Positions 41,685 to 51,152 are shown, counted from the stretch's first letter. The stretch: DNA of 60,513 nt from an uncultured Eubacteriales bacterium (GCA_900548005.1 URIZ01000012.1:1-60513); one strand, 5' to 3'. A program made the numbers and translations. The notes: a model not told the origin generated them from the letters alone.

Positions 41685-43094
41685 ATGTTTATACAAGGCA
41701 AAAAGATACGATTTGTCGGCATCGGCGGCATGGGCATGAGCGCGCTTGCGGCGTTTTGTCACGAGTTCGGAGCAACAGTGAGCGGAAGCGACGCAAAAAC
41801 AAGCGAAGAAACGCGAAGGCTTCAATCGTCCGGCATTTCCGTCACGATCGGGGCTGACGCGCAAAAGGCGGAAAGTGCGGATTGGGTGGTGTTTTCATCC
41901 GCAATCGCTGCCTCCCACCCGGAGCTGAAAAGAGCAAGAGAGAAAGGCATAAAGACAATGGAGCGGCACGAGTTTCTCGCACTTATTGCAGGCATGTTTT
42001 CTTGCGTGGTTGCAATCGGCGGGACGCACGGCAAAACAAGCGTCAGCGCAATGCTCACGCACATATTGCTCAAAAGCGGAACACGATTTGTCGCAATGAT
42101 CGGCGGCGAGAGTGTAGAATTTGCAAATTATGTCAACAATACAAGCGCAACCTGTGTTGGCGAGCTGAAAAATTGCATATTCGTGTGCGAGGCGTGCGAA
42201 TACAAGCGCAACTTGCTTTCTCTCGCCCCGAGCGTTGCCGCCGTCACGAACGCGGAGTGCGATCATCCCGATTGTTATAAATCGCAAAAAGACGTTGACG
42301 ATGTGTTTTGCAAGTTTCTTGCAAAAGCGCAGTGCAAAATCGTATCCGAAAAATACGAGTTTCTGTTGCAAGAAAACGAGAAACGTGTGGGTGAATCGCG
42401 CAACGAAAAATGCGGAAATTTCTGCGTCGAGATTTTTTCGGACGATAAAATCGAAAGACTGTATGCCGATATAAAAAAAGATAAAGCGGAAGTTGTTTTT
42501 GGCGGCAATCTCGTCGGGACTATAAGGCTGAAAGACGGCGGAGAGTACAACAATCAAAACGCGACTTTTGCGCTTGCTCTGTCAATACGGCTTGGCATAG
42601 ATTTGCGATTTGCAATCGATGCGCTTTCAACTTTCAAAGGTGTGAAAAGGCGGTTTGAGTATGTGGACAACGTTGACGGCGCAAGAGTGATTTTTGACTT
42701 TGCGCATCATCCGAGCGAGATAAAACAAGCCCTGAAAAGAGCAAGCGAACAAGGCGACGTGCTGTGTGTTTTTCAGCCGCACACCTATTCTCGCACAAAG
42801 GCGTATCTCGATGATTTCGTGAGCGTGCTCGGCGATGAGCTAAACGGCGTCAAGACGCTTGCAATCATGCCTACTTACGCCGCGCGAGAAGACAAGTCCA
42901 TGGGGCTTGACAGCGGCGAATTGGCAATCGCAATTTTCGACGAATTTTGCAATCGTGACGTTTATCTTCTCAAAAACGCACAATCAACTGTCGATTTTGT
43001 CAAAAGATACGCAAAAGAACATACTATCGTGCTTATGCTCGGCGCAGGCGATATATACGACTTGAAAGACAAGTTGCCCTATGACAAGGCTTGA
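41685..43094 (+). CDS. murC: UDP-N-acetylmuramate--L-alanine ligase
   Basis: The protein has 469 residues. The N-terminal Rossmann domain has FVGIGGMGMSALA. The ATP-binding P-loop is GGTHGKTS (~112-119; MurC usually has GTHGKTTT). The C-terminal domain has FAHHPSEIKQAL and FQPHTYSRT, diagnostic of MurC. It adds L-Ala to UDP-MurNAc, the first peptide step of peptidoglycan synthesis. No Shine-Dalgarno sequence precedes the ATG; instead a TATATT lies five bases upstream, so a leaderless mRNA is possible. It is unusually isolated from other mur genes, beside spoVG. Confidence 0.9.
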   Translation: MFIQGKKIRFVGIGGMGMSALAAFCHEFGATVSGSDAKTSEETRRLQSSGISVTIGADAQKAESADWVVFSSAIAASHPELKRAREKGIKTMERHEFLALIAGMFSCVVAIGGTHGKTSVSAMLTHILLKSGTRFVAMIGGESVEFANYVNNTSATCVGELKNCIFVCEACEYKRNLLSLAPSVAAVTNAECDHPDCYKSQKDVDDVFCKFLAKAQCKIVSEKYEFLLQENEKRVGESRNEKCGNFCVEIFSDDKIERLYADIKKDKAEVVFGGNLVGTIRLKDGGEYNNQNATFALALSIRLGIDLRFAIDALSTFKGVKRRFEYVDNVDGARVIFDFAHHPSEIKQALKRASEQGDVLCVFQPHTYSRTKAYLDDFVSVLGDELNGVKTLAIMPTYAAREDKSMGLDSGELAIAIFDEFCNRDVYLLKNAQSTVDFVKRYAKEHTIVLMLGAGDIYDLKDKLPYDKA

Positions 43095-43222
43095 AAATAT
43101 GCAAATATGCGCAATCGAACATATATAAAAATGCGCAGTGGCTAAAACGAGAATAGTGCAAGAAAGATAATAAAAAACAATTGTGCATATATGAATATGC
43201 GCGTATGTACGGTCGGTAATAT

Positions 43223-43270
43223 CGGGTATCCCCAATTGCGAAAACACACAATCGGGGATACTCGTCTTTT
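43223..43270. terminator. Terminator between murC and DUF4363 gene
   Basis: CGGGTATCCCCAATTG (43223-43238) pairs with CAATCGGGGATACTCG (43249-43264) with one bulge, followed by TCTTTTT on the plus strand. It lies between convergent genes and could serve both. Confidence 0.8.
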
Positions 43271-43647
43271 TATATCACGTCCGCTGCGTTGAAGTCAAGC
43301 ACGCGCCTTATGCCGTCCGCCATGACGATGAGCGAGTGGCATTTTGAAAGGGCATTGTCAAAGTCGCCGCATTCAAGCGAGCCTTGGGTTTCGGCAAGCG
43401 CAACAGAGAATGCTCTCACGTCCGGCGAATATGCAAAAAGCTCGATATACTCACGCTTTTTCGCCCACCAATCGTTGATCTCGGCTATGTCGTCAAGGGC
43501 GGTTTTGCTTTCCGATTTTATGGACGATTCAAGGCATTTTAGCTTTTGATCAAGCGCTTGAAATGTGCGAGTGATATACACGTTTTCAAGCACGCCGCCA
43601 ACGATTATCAAGATGAGAATGAGCACTGCAAGCACGACTTTTTTCAT
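43270..43647 (-). CDS. DUF4363 family membrane-anchored protein
   Basis: The protein has 125 residues. One N-terminal membrane segment (~4-24) is followed by a helical extracytoplasmic domain (EINDWWAKKREYIELF ... ALSKCHSLIVMADGI). DUF4363 proteins are encoded next to DUF421 proteins in clostridia, as here, where the DUF421 stop overlaps its start by four bases. The function is unknown; the pair is frequently found in spore formers. Confidence 0.82.
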   Translation of the reverse strand: MKKVVLAVLILILIIVGGVLENVYITRTFQALDQKLKCLESSIKSESKTALDDIAEINDWWAKKREYIELFAYSPDVRAFSVALAETQGSLECGDFDNALSKCHSLIVMADGIRRVLDFNAADVI

Positions 43648-44384
43648 TTTGCGTCATCTCCCAGCACAACGTGCGGATTGTCGGTTGCAGGCGTCAGAGT
43701 GGATACAATATAGTCGTCTTTGTAGGGCTGCACAAACACTTCGTCACCTGCCACGAGAGCCACAAGCACGTCTTTGCGGTCAAGGTTTTTCTTGTTGAGA
43801 AAAGCAAGCACCTTTTCTTTGGATTTGCCGTCAATGCACCCGAGGTTTTCGGCGACAAATTCGCCTTCCATGATGACTGCAACGGGGATTTGCGCCTTGT
43901 CCACCTTGACGTCCACGTCGTTTGGCGACAGCGGTCTGTTTTGAGATTTGGGCATGACGCTCATATTGCCGTTGGTTTCAAGAATGGCATATTCCACTTC
44001 GCTCGGGTTGAAATAGCCTGCGCCGCGCAAGGCTTCCATGATGTCGTCAACGTTGAGATTGAGCTCTTTCATGACGTCGGGCAGTATGTTGCCGTTTTGG
44101 ATGATGATTATGGGTTTGCCGTTGAGAAATTTGCGAAAGCGGATGCTTTTGGTTGCGAGTTTTGTGATGATGATGTGAAGAAGAAACAGCGAAAAGACGG
44201 GGATCACGCCGTACAAAATCGGTATGGACGAGTCTGCCATGGGTATGCACACAAGATCGCTTGCAACAAGCGTTATTGCAAGCTCGAAGGGTTGCAATTC
44301 GCCAAGCTGACGTTTGCCCATAAGGCGCATTGCAATCAGCAAGACGAAATAGAGTATCACACAGCGTATAAACAAATTGAGCAT
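43644..44384 (-). CDS. DUF421 (YetF/YcaP-type) membrane protein
   Basis: The protein has 246 residues. Three N-terminal membrane helices (ILYFVLLIAMRLMGKRQLGE, ELAITLVASDLVCIPM, and ~60-80) are followed by two cytoplasmic beta subdomains with GKPIIIIQNGNIL and GYFNPSEVEYAILETNG. It is a classic DUF421 protein. Family members are linked to spore properties in Bacillus, but the mechanism is unknown. It is coupled to the downstream DUF4363 gene by a 4-base overlap. No clear ribosome site precedes the ATG. Confidence 0.88.
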   Translation of the reverse strand: MLNLFIRCVILYFVLLIAMRLMGKRQLGELQPFELAITLVASDLVCIPMADSSIPILYGVIPVFSLFLLHIIITKLATKSIRFRKFLNGKPIIIIQNGNILPDVMKELNLNVDDIMEALRGAGYFNPSEVEYAILETNGNMSVMPKSQNRPLSPNDVDVKVDKAQIPVAVIMEGEFVAENLGCIDGKSKEKVLAFLNKKNLDRKDVLVALVAGDEVFVQPYKDDYIVSTLTPATDNPHVVLGDDAK

Positions 44385-44416
44385 GCCTATAGTGTGTTGC
44401 TCGGCTGAGATTTTAT

Positions 44417-45925
44417 TTATTTTTTGTCGATTTTGGTGCGTTTGGGCGCAAGAAGGCGCAAATATCCCACAACGTCTATCACGTCAAACGCGTTTGCCGC
44501 AACGAAAAAGAGAAAACACACGTACACGCCCACGACAATGATTGCCGTAAGGTCGTTTGCATAGGCGCGCAATATTCGCGCAAGGAAGGTTGCGCCAACG
44601 GACAACAGCACGCACAGCAAGGTCAAAACGAACACCATTTTGCCGTCAAAGAACGAGCCGACTTCCTTTTTCAGCACTATGAAGTTGGCAATCGCTATGA
44701 TGAGAAAGCACAGCCCCGATGCAAGAGCCATGGCGTATATCCCTATATATTTTGGCATAAAAACGATGCAAGGTATCATCGCAAGCGCGCCTATGAGCGT
44801 GTGCAAGAGAGTGTTTTTCTCTTTGCCGAGTGAGTTGAGCATGGGCGTTGTTGCTTGCGCGGCGGCGATAGGAAAGAGCATCATCGAGCAGTAGGACACA
44901 AACGCGCCCGCTTTTTCGTCAGCGAAAAGCAGTTTGCCAAGCGCAAAGCCGAGCGGAAGATAGACGGAAAAGAAAAAGCAAGCAATCACCATAGCAAAGG
45001 TTACGCAAGACGACAGTTTGGCGCGCAATGCCTGCGTATCGCCTTGTGAGCGCAAGGACGCAACGTCGGGGATAAGCACGACGGCAAGCGCACTTATGAA
45101 CGTCACGGGAGCCATGATGAGAGGCAGAGCCATGCCTGCCACTCGTCCGTATTCGGCGGTGGCGTCTGCAACGGACAAGCCGCTTTTGACAAGCATTTGC
45201 GGGATGACAAAAGCCGTCAAAGACACGCCCAAAGACGTGATTATCCGTGTCATAGACAAGGGAATCGTGCCTTTTGTCAGGTCTTTGAATCCGCAGGGTT
45301 TTGTCAATCTTCCGCCCGTTGCAAAGAATATCACGACAAGCACAAGGACGCAAAACGCGTCCGATACTGTCATTGCAAGAGCAATACCGCGCGCGCCCGA
45401 TATGCTTGCCACGTATCCGCCCGCAAACACGATTGAGAGAATGATTTTGACAATCTCGTCAACAAGCTCGGTGGACGAGAACGCAACGAATTTTTTCCGT
45501 CCCCAAAACCAACTGCGCAAGGACGCGTACAGCGTGGACGTGACAAGGGTGGGGAGCATGATGAAAAACAGGGGCATACTGCTGGGATTGGAGAAGAGAA
45601 AGGACAGTTTGTCCCCGATTGCGTACAGTGTGGCGCAAATTGCCGCCGACACGCAAAGCCCCATGATGACGGATGCGGCAAGCAATCCGTTTTGCCGCTT
45701 TGTGTCGCCCGTTACGCCAAGCTCGGCAATCTTGCGCGACAGCACCGTGGGCGCGCCTGCCGTGATTGTGAAGAGCATAAGCAGCACAGACAGCGCAATC
45801 TGGTATTCGCCCACGATTTGCGCGCCGAGAGAGTGGGACATCCACATCTTGAATATAAAAGAAGCAAGTCTTGTCGCAACCGAAAAGACTGTCACCACAA
45901 GAAAAGACTGAGCCGTGTTTTTCAT
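44417..45925 (-). CDS. SpoVB-like polysaccharide/lipid flippase (MOP superfamily)
   Basis: The protein has 502 residues from the ATG at 45925. A longer frame to 46069 is rejected because it would run through the terminator at 46071 and the promoter. About 12-14 membrane helices. KNTAQSFLVVTVFSVATRLASFIFKMWMSH is split here as the N-terminal helix region typical of SpoVB/MurJ-type exporters. SpoVB is needed for spore cortex synthesis and acts as a lipid-linked precursor flippase. It lies just upstream of the DUF421/DUF4363 pair and may form one unit with it. Confidence 0.82.
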   Translation of the reverse strand: MKNTAQSFLVVTVFSVATRLASFIFKMWMSHSLGAQIVGEYQIALSVLLMLFTITAGAPTVLSRKIAELGVTGDTKRQNGLLAASVIMGLCVSAAICATLYAIGDKLSFLFSNPSSMPLFFIMLPTLVTSTLYASLRSWFWGRKKFVAFSSTELVDEIVKIILSIVFAGGYVASISGARGIALAMTVSDAFCVLVLVVIFFATGGRLTKPCGFKDLTKGTIPLSMTRIITSLGVSLTAFVIPQMLVKSGLSVADATAEYGRVAGMALPLIMAPVTFISALAVVLIPDVASLRSQGDTQALRAKLSSCVTFAMVIACFFFSVYLPLGFALGKLLFADEKAGAFVSYCSMMLFPIAAAQATTPMLNSLGKEKNTLLHTLIGALAMIPCIVFMPKYIGIYAMALASGLCFLIIAIANFIVLKKEVGSFFDGKMVFVLTLLCVLLSVGATFLARILRAYANDLTAIIVVGVYVCFLFFVAANAFDVIDVVGYLRLLAPKRTKIDKK

Positions 45926-45931
45926 ACCAAA

Positions 45932-45961
45932 AGAATATGAAAGGGAAGTTGCGAATATCAA
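45932..45961 (-). promoter_or_regulatory. Promoter placing +1 at the flippase ATG
   Basis: On the minus strand TTGATA (45961-45956), 18-base spacer, TATTCT (45937-45932), then six bases to the ATG at 45925. There is no ribosome binding site (CTTTTGGT precedes the ATG), so a leaderless mRNA is likely. Confidence 0.6.
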
Positions 45962-46070
45962 CAAAAGCGAAAACCAATCGAGAGCGAGCAAAAATGCCGA
46001 TGCAAATCGAGAAGGATACAAGAAAAAGAAAACGTGTTGGAACAATCGCAACAGCAAAAACGGCAACAAA

Positions 46071-46104
46071 AAAAACGCTTGCGGTTAAGCAAGCGTTTTT
46101 TGTC
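46071..46104. terminator. Terminator of the 1452-residue surface protein gene
   Basis: A perfect 12-base stem AAAAACGCTTGC/GCAAGCGTTTTT with a 6-base loop. It reads as a terminator on the minus strand directly after the large gene, and symmetrically on the plus strand. Confidence 0.93.
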
Positions 46105-46115
46105 GAGAACAAAGA

Positions 46116-49100
46116 TTATTCTTTGTTGTCGTCGTATTTGTTGTGTTTTGTGTCAAGCGACGGGGTGTCAACGTTGGATGCTGCGGCTTTTTCTTTCTTC
46201 TTGCCGATAGGCTTTCTGACCTTGCGGACGATCCAAACGATCACAACCACGATGATGAGCACGCCAAGCACGATTGTGGGAACCATCCACCACAAAGCTT
46301 CGGTGTTGAAGGTGCTGCCGGGAGTGTTGGTCTTGCCGTCGTCTTTCTTGTCGTCGCCGCTACCCTTGGTTTCGTTGGAAACTTTGCGGGTCTTGACGTT
46401 GTCAACGGTGGATTCTTGTTCTTTTGCGGTGTTGTAAACTTCTTCGGTGACCTTGGTGATCTTCACGTCGTCGAACATAGCATATCCGCTTGTAAGACCT
46501 GTCACGACAGTCTCGCCGTTCACGTCGTTGGCGATGTATTTGCCAAGAGAGAGTTTAACGGTTGCGCTTGTCACGTCATCGTCCAACGTCTGCACGTAGA
46601 ACTTGAATTTTTTCCAGCCGTCGCTTGCCTTTGCCTCGAAGACGAAGGGCTTGTCGGTTTCGTTTGCAGAGCCGAGATACATCTCAACGTATGCACCTTC
46701 TTTCTCGCCGTCGGAGAGAGCGTATGTTCTCATCCACAAGCTGATCTCATAGTAGCTGTTTTGTTTGAGAGTGAAGGAAGAGCTGGTGTAGGTGTACGCG
46801 CTCTTTTCGGTGTTGTTGATCACAAGCATTTGCTTGCCGCTGTGCGCCATGCCGCTGAGTTGGCTCAAAGGCATCCAATTCTTTTGTTTGAGCTCGATTG
46901 CCTTTGCTATTTTGAGAGCGGAGAGAATTTCTTCGTCGCTCTTGCCTTCATACTTGCTGTCCTTCTTTGCTTCGGCAAGTTCTTCATCGGTGATCTTGAT
47001 GTCGTCCACCTTGTATTCTGCGCCGAGAATGTCAACGTATGCGTCCGATCCGTCAAGGCCTTCGATGGTCTTGGTGTTGAGGAATTGTTCGTCGGCATAG
47101 ATGACGCCGCTCTTGGTGTTTGCAGAGCTTTGGTTTGTGCCCACTGTGCCCGACCAACCGCTCGGGGTGGTGAGCTTGCTTCTTGACTCGATTGTCGAAG
47201 AGAGAGAGTCAAAGCTGTCGGTAAGGAAGGAGAGAACCTTGTTGGTTGCGTCTGCAACTGCAACTGCCTTGTCAAAGACTGCCTCGTCAATGGTCTTGTA
47301 GACAACGTTGTCGAAGAACACTGCGCCTGCGGATTTTGCATTTTCGGCTTGTTCATCCGCGCTTGCGCCCGCAACGGTCACATAGTCGGTGTTTTGACCA
47401 AGCCACAAGTTGAGCTTGACGGACACGCTTGATTGACCGGTCTTGATGAAGAAGGTGTATTTTGTCCAATCGCTGCCGCTGTTCTCGATGGTGAAGGTGT
47501 TATCGCCGCTTGAGAGAGAAGACTCGCCCGTGAGATAGACGGTTGCTTTGGTGTTGCCCACCGTTCTGACGTAGACGGAGAGCGAGTAGAAGGAGTTTGC
47601 AGAGAGAGTTACGCTTGAAGAAGAATAACCTGCCGCATACTTTGTCGTGCCGTCCGTTGAGCCGATTGCAAGGATTTGAGCTTTCTCGCCGGGGAGAGAG
47701 TCAAGGTCGGTTGCGGGATCGGTGATCGAGCCGTAGAAGGAATCGAACGTGCTTGACGGGATGTTGGGGAACACTTTGCCCGTTTGATAGCTTGAAGAGA
47801 AGGTCTTGTTGTCGGTGGTGTTGAGTGCGATCACGCCCGCAGCAAGTTTGCTCTCGTCGGTGTTGGGTTTGAGTTTGTTGTCGCTGAACGTCCAATCGGA
47901 AGGAGCTGCCGCTCTGTTTTGTTCGTTCAAAGCCTTGTTTTCTTCAAGGTTTGCGTCGTCGCGGTTGTAGGAGTCGAAGCCGCCGTTCTTGAAGGTGTAG
48001 GTGTCGGAAGTGGTCAAATCCACAGACTTGACGTACGTGCCGGTGGAAGTGCCTTCAAACACGGAGTTTGTAATGGTCGTGCCGTTGAGGTTTGCAACGA
48101 ACATAGAGCCTTTTGCAAGGGTGGACGCTGCCCAACGGTTGCCCGTGCCGAGCGAGAATTTGAGTGCGACGTTGACGTCTTCGTCTTTGCCGCGGATGAC
48201 CATAGAAAGCTCGCACCAGTCGTTTTGATATTCATCGTAATCTTCGGTGTTGACCTTGGAGAAGGATGCAAGCACTGCGTCGTCCTTGTCTTTGTTGAGA
48301 AGGGAAACGTACGCGCCGCTTGTGGATTTGACGTCAACCGTCTTCACCCACACGGAGATACGATATGCCGTGTCTTTCTTCACGGTGAAAGGTTTGGATT
48401 CTATCTCGTAATAGCTGTCGCTCTTTGCGTTCATTTGATACGCAACCTTGTCTTGAATTGCGTAGGGGAGTTTGGGGTATGTGCCAAGACCGTTGAAGGA
48501 CTCTTCGTCTTGGATGTTGACAACGCCTTCCGAAACGATGTCTTTGACGATTGCGTTGTCGGTGTTGTCGGTGTCGTATTTGCTCGTCCAACCCGTCGGA
48601 ACGCCTGCGCCGATGGGCTCGACTTTTGCGTTGGAGCTTAAAGAAGTGGTGTCGTTAAGCACGTATGACGCGCCTTCGCCGAACACGGTGTTTTGAGAAG
48701 TGAGATCAACCACGATTGCTTTGTAGTTGTCGCCCTTTTCGGCAACGTCGAGAGTTTGTTTGCCGTCCTTGTAGATGCCTGCTGCCGCATCTTGGCTCGG
48801 AAGCTCCGCAATTTCGTTGAGTTGCAACTCATCGATGAACATCCAACCGTTTGAGAACGTGCCGTCTGCGGTGTAGGTGGTTTGTTTGGAGTTGCTGGTG
48901 AAGCTGTAATAGGTCTTTGCGGTGTTGCTGTTTGTGCCTTCCGTGCCGAGCCATACAGTCATGTTGTAGTTGTAGTCTTTGAATTGGTTGCCCTTGATAT
49001 AGAAAGTGTAGGTCGTCCAACCGTTTGTGGTTGCGCCGTCAACGGTGGTTTTGGTGTAACCGTTGTCGTCGGGGTCGATTGCGGTGCTGCCGATGAGCAC

Positions 49101-50474
49101 GTCGCTGCTCTTCTTTGAAGAGATACCCTTGATGACGATGTCTTCGCCGTCACTGCCCGAAAGCACCAAAGACGCACCTGCGCCGTGCACGCCGTAGGTG
49201 TAAAGGTCGATGGAAAGAGCGTAGGTCTTGTTCTTCTCGATGGTGATGGTGCGCGCGGATTTGATGCCTTGCGCGGTCATGAGTTGTTGAGAGAGCATAA
49301 AGACTTTGTTGCCCACTCTGCCGGTGTAGTCGGCAATGTTGACGTTTTCAAGCTCTGCCGCAGGAACGTATTTTTCCTTGGTGGCATTTGCGCCCGCTTG
49401 AGTGTAGTAGGTGCTTGAAAGGGTGGAGAAGACGTTTGCCCAATTTGCGGTGTTGACCACAGCGTTCCAGCCGAGAGAAGTCGGAGCTTTGTCGCTCTTG
49501 TCGCTGTTGCCGTTGACCAAGGACCAGTTGTTGGGAGTGCTTGAAGAAGTTGTGGAAGTCGTGCCGAAATCAAAACGTCCGTTGGGGACTTTCAAAGTCG
49601 TGGTTGCAACAAATTTGTCGCCTGCAAGCTCTTTGCCCACTGCTTCGTCGTATGCGACTTTGCCTTCCACTTGAGAAGTGGAATCGTCGTCTTCGATTTT
49701 CTCGAGAGTGAGATTGTCAAACACAGCGTAACCCGTGGTGAGACCGGTTTGCGAATACGTGTTGTATTTTCCAAGGCCGAGCATCACGTTGAGGCTTGTC
49801 GAACTGACGGGAGAAGATTCGATGATAATCTCGTATGTTTTCCATTTGCCCTCGGTGTCGATGCCTGAAAATTCCGCATAAGTGTTGGAAGAAAGGTAGA
49901 TACGTGCGCCGCGGTCGGTCTCGTTCGCACCGCCGATCTTGTGGGTGAGAACGTCCACTTTGAGTCTGTAATAAGAGCCTTTCGCAAGAGTGAAAGAAGT
50001 GGAAGTGTATCCGTATGCCGTCGGACCGTGGACTTTTTTGCCGTCGGAGTTGGTGGATTCTTCGGGCATATAGACCATAAGAGCGTTTTTCACTTTGTCG
50101 TCGTCGCCGTATCTGCCGCCTGCAACGAGCTTTTTGTAGAGCGAATCGTCAGAGTCGTTCCACTTGCTCTTGTTTGCGTCGTAGATGGCTTTGGAAAGAG
50201 AAATGACGCCGGCGGTCACATCGTCTTTGTAGCTGCCCGACGAATACATTTTGCCGCCCGTCCAGCTTGTGATAGCGCGCGGATAGTCGGTGGCTTTTGT
50301 GTCGATAACCTTGAAGTCGCCGTTTTTGATGAGCAAACCTTCGGTTTCGGTAATCGTCGTGTTGTTCTTATCCGCTTCGGGAGTGTCGTTGTTGCACGCA
50401 ACGAACAGCGCCGATGAAAGCGCGATAATCGCAACAAGCATGAGTGATAAAATTACGATTTTCTTCTTGTTCAT
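46116..50474 (-). CDS. Giant cell-surface protein with repeated carbohydrate-binding-like modules
   Basis: The protein has 1452 residues. The N-terminal signal ends in a lipobox (LFVAC, Cys ~27). About five modules of 250-300 residues follow, each with SSFTL..NSYY.LS, W..YTFYIK, a V.L.L.LG pattern and a closing FD(D/N)(L/V).(L/I)..I strand (near 250, 550, 820, 1090 and 1345), resembling CBM4/9-type jelly rolls. A C-terminal membrane helix (~1390-1412, VPTIVLGVLIIVVVIVWIV) with a basic tail gives a second anchor. There is no LPxTG. It probably binds polysaccharide at the cell surface. It is transcribed alone, with a terminator after it. Confidence 0.82.
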   Translation of the reverse strand: MNKKKIVILSLMLVAIIALSSALFVACNNDTPEADKNNTTITETEGLLIKNGDFKVIDTKATDYPRAITSWTGGKMYSSGSYKDDVTAGVISLSKAIYDANKSKWNDSDDSLYKKLVAGGRYGDDDKVKNALMVYMPEESTNSDGKKVHGPTAYGYTSTSFTLAKGSYYRLKVDVLTHKIGGANETDRGARIYLSSNTYAEFSGIDTEGKWKTYEIIIESSPVSSTSLNVMLGLGKYNTYSQTGLTTGYAVFDNLTLEKIEDDDSTSQVEGKVAYDEAVGKELAGDKFVATTTLKVPNGRFDFGTTSTTSSSTPNNWSLVNGNSDKSDKAPTSLGWNAVVNTANWANVFSTLSSTYYTQAGANATKEKYVPAAELENVNIADYTGRVGNKVFMLSQQLMTAQGIKSARTITIEKNKTYALSIDLYTYGVHGAGASLVLSGSDGEDIVIKGISSKKSSDVLIGSTAIDPDDNGYTKTTVDGATTNGWTTYTFYIKGNQFKDYNYNMTVWLGTEGTNSNTAKTYYSFTSNSKQTTYTADGTFSNGWMFIDELQLNEIAELPSQDAAAGIYKDGKQTLDVAEKGDNYKAIVVDLTSQNTVFGEGASYVLNDTTSLSSNAKVEPIGAGVPTGWTSKYDTDNTDNAIVKDIVSEGVVNIQDEESFNGLGTYPKLPYAIQDKVAYQMNAKSDSYYEIESKPFTVKKDTAYRISVWVKTVDVKSTSGAYVSLLNKDKDDAVLASFSKVNTEDYDEYQNDWCELSMVIRGKDEDVNVALKFSLGTGNRWAASTLAKGSMFVANLNGTTITNSVFEGTSTGTYVKSVDLTTSDTYTFKNGGFDSYNRDDANLEENKALNEQNRAAAPSDWTFSDNKLKPNTDESKLAAGVIALNTTDNKTFSSSYQTGKVFPNIPSSTFDSFYGSITDPATDLDSLPGEKAQILAIGSTDGTTKYAAGYSSSSVTLSANSFYSLSVYVRTVGNTKATVYLTGESSLSSGDNTFTIENSGSDWTKYTFFIKTGQSSVSVKLNLWLGQNTDYVTVAGASADEQAENAKSAGAVFFDNVVYKTIDEAVFDKAVAVADATNKVLSFLTDSFDSLSSTIESRSKLTTPSGWSGTVGTNQSSANTKSGVIYADEQFLNTKTIEGLDGSDAYVDILGAEYKVDDIKITDEELAEAKKDSKYEGKSDEEILSALKIAKAIELKQKNWMPLSQLSGMAHSGKQMLVINNTEKSAYTYTSSSFTLKQNSYYEISLWMRTYALSDGEKEGAYVEMYLGSANETDKPFVFEAKASDGWKKFKFYVQTLDDDVTSATVKLSLGKYIANDVNGETVVTGLTSGYAMFDDVKITKVTEEVYNTAKEQESTVDNVKTRKVSNETKGSGDDKKDDGKTNTPGSTFNTEALWWMVPTIVLGVLIIVVVIVWIVRKVRKPIGKKKEKAAASNVDTPSLDTKHNKYDDNKE

Positions 50475-50546
50475 ACCAAACCTATAAAAGATTTATTTTG
50501 CTTGGGCTTGCGCCCTTTGTTGTTGTAGTCATATCTTTATAAATCG

Positions 50547-50577
50547 TACGCACGCACATACGGCACGCGCAAATTTA
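50547..50577 (-). promoter_or_regulatory. CG-alternating tract upstream of the surface protein gene
   Basis: On the minus strand an AT-rich TATAAATT is followed by TGCGCGTGCCGTATGTGCGT and GCGTACG, about 75-100 bases before the ATG at 50474. It is the same -10-then-CG pattern as before rplI and the ATPase gene. Confidence 0.4.
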
Positions 50578-50664
50578 TACTAATATGCTTTCCTATATTA
50601 ATACAAAAACATTATTTTTGCAATCGAAATTCATACTTTCTCGTAAATTAATAAAACTAAAACC

Positions 50665-51084
50665 ATGCAGACAAAAATCATCGAGGCGCAAAACCTTTTC
50701 AAAACGGACGAGCAAAAAAGACGAGCAAGCGGCAAAAAGAAAGCGGCAATGATACTTGCAGGCCTTTTCATCGGCGCGGTCAACGGGCTGTTCGGCGCAG
50801 GGGGCGGAATGCTCGCCGTGCCCTGTCTGACCTATATAGGCTCGCTTGACGAAAAGAGCGCGCACGCCACCGCAATCGCTCTGATATTGCCGCTGTGTCT
50901 TGTCAGTTCCATAGCCTACGGTGTGGGTGCGAGCTTTGAAAACGGCGTGATTTTGCCCACCGTTTTGGGCGTGACGATAGGCGGAATTTTGGGCGCGTGT
51001 CTTCTCAAAAAACTCTCGTCCAACGTGGTGTCTTTTCTCTTTTACGCGCTTATGTTGTTTGCAGGGCTCAAAATGATATTTTGA
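50665..51084 (+). CDS. Half-size TauE/SafE family transporter subunit
   Basis: The protein has 139 residues with about four membrane helices. It has the TauE/SafE motif GAVNGLFGAGGGMLAVPCL near the start of the first helix pair. It is half the usual ~250-residue length, so it should pair with the second half-size protein encoded 68 bases downstream. The family exports sulfite, sulfonates or other organic anions. The ATG lacks a good ribosome site; a cytoplasmic Lys/Arg-rich stretch precedes the first helix. Confidence 0.85.
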   Translation: MQTKIIEAQNLFKTDEQKRRASGKKKAAMILAGLFIGAVNGLFGAGGGMLAVPCLTYIGSLDEKSAHATAIALILPLCLVSSIAYGVGASFENGVILPTVLGVTIGGILGACLLKKLSSNVVSFLFYALMLFAGLKMIF

Positions 51085-51152
51085 CAAAACAAGCGGTTTA
51101 TATACTCAAATTCGACGATAAAACCGCAAGTTTTGCAATTTGTAGGTGAAAA

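Noticed and set aside
45926..46069. 48-residue N-terminal extension of the flippase
   Set aside because: It would require translation through the promoter and the terminator arm at 46071. The internal ATG matches the usual SpoVB/MurJ-type start.
46143..47186. 347-codon plus-strand frame opposite the surface protein
   Set aside because: It lies wholly inside the coherent 1452-residue gene and has no domain signal.
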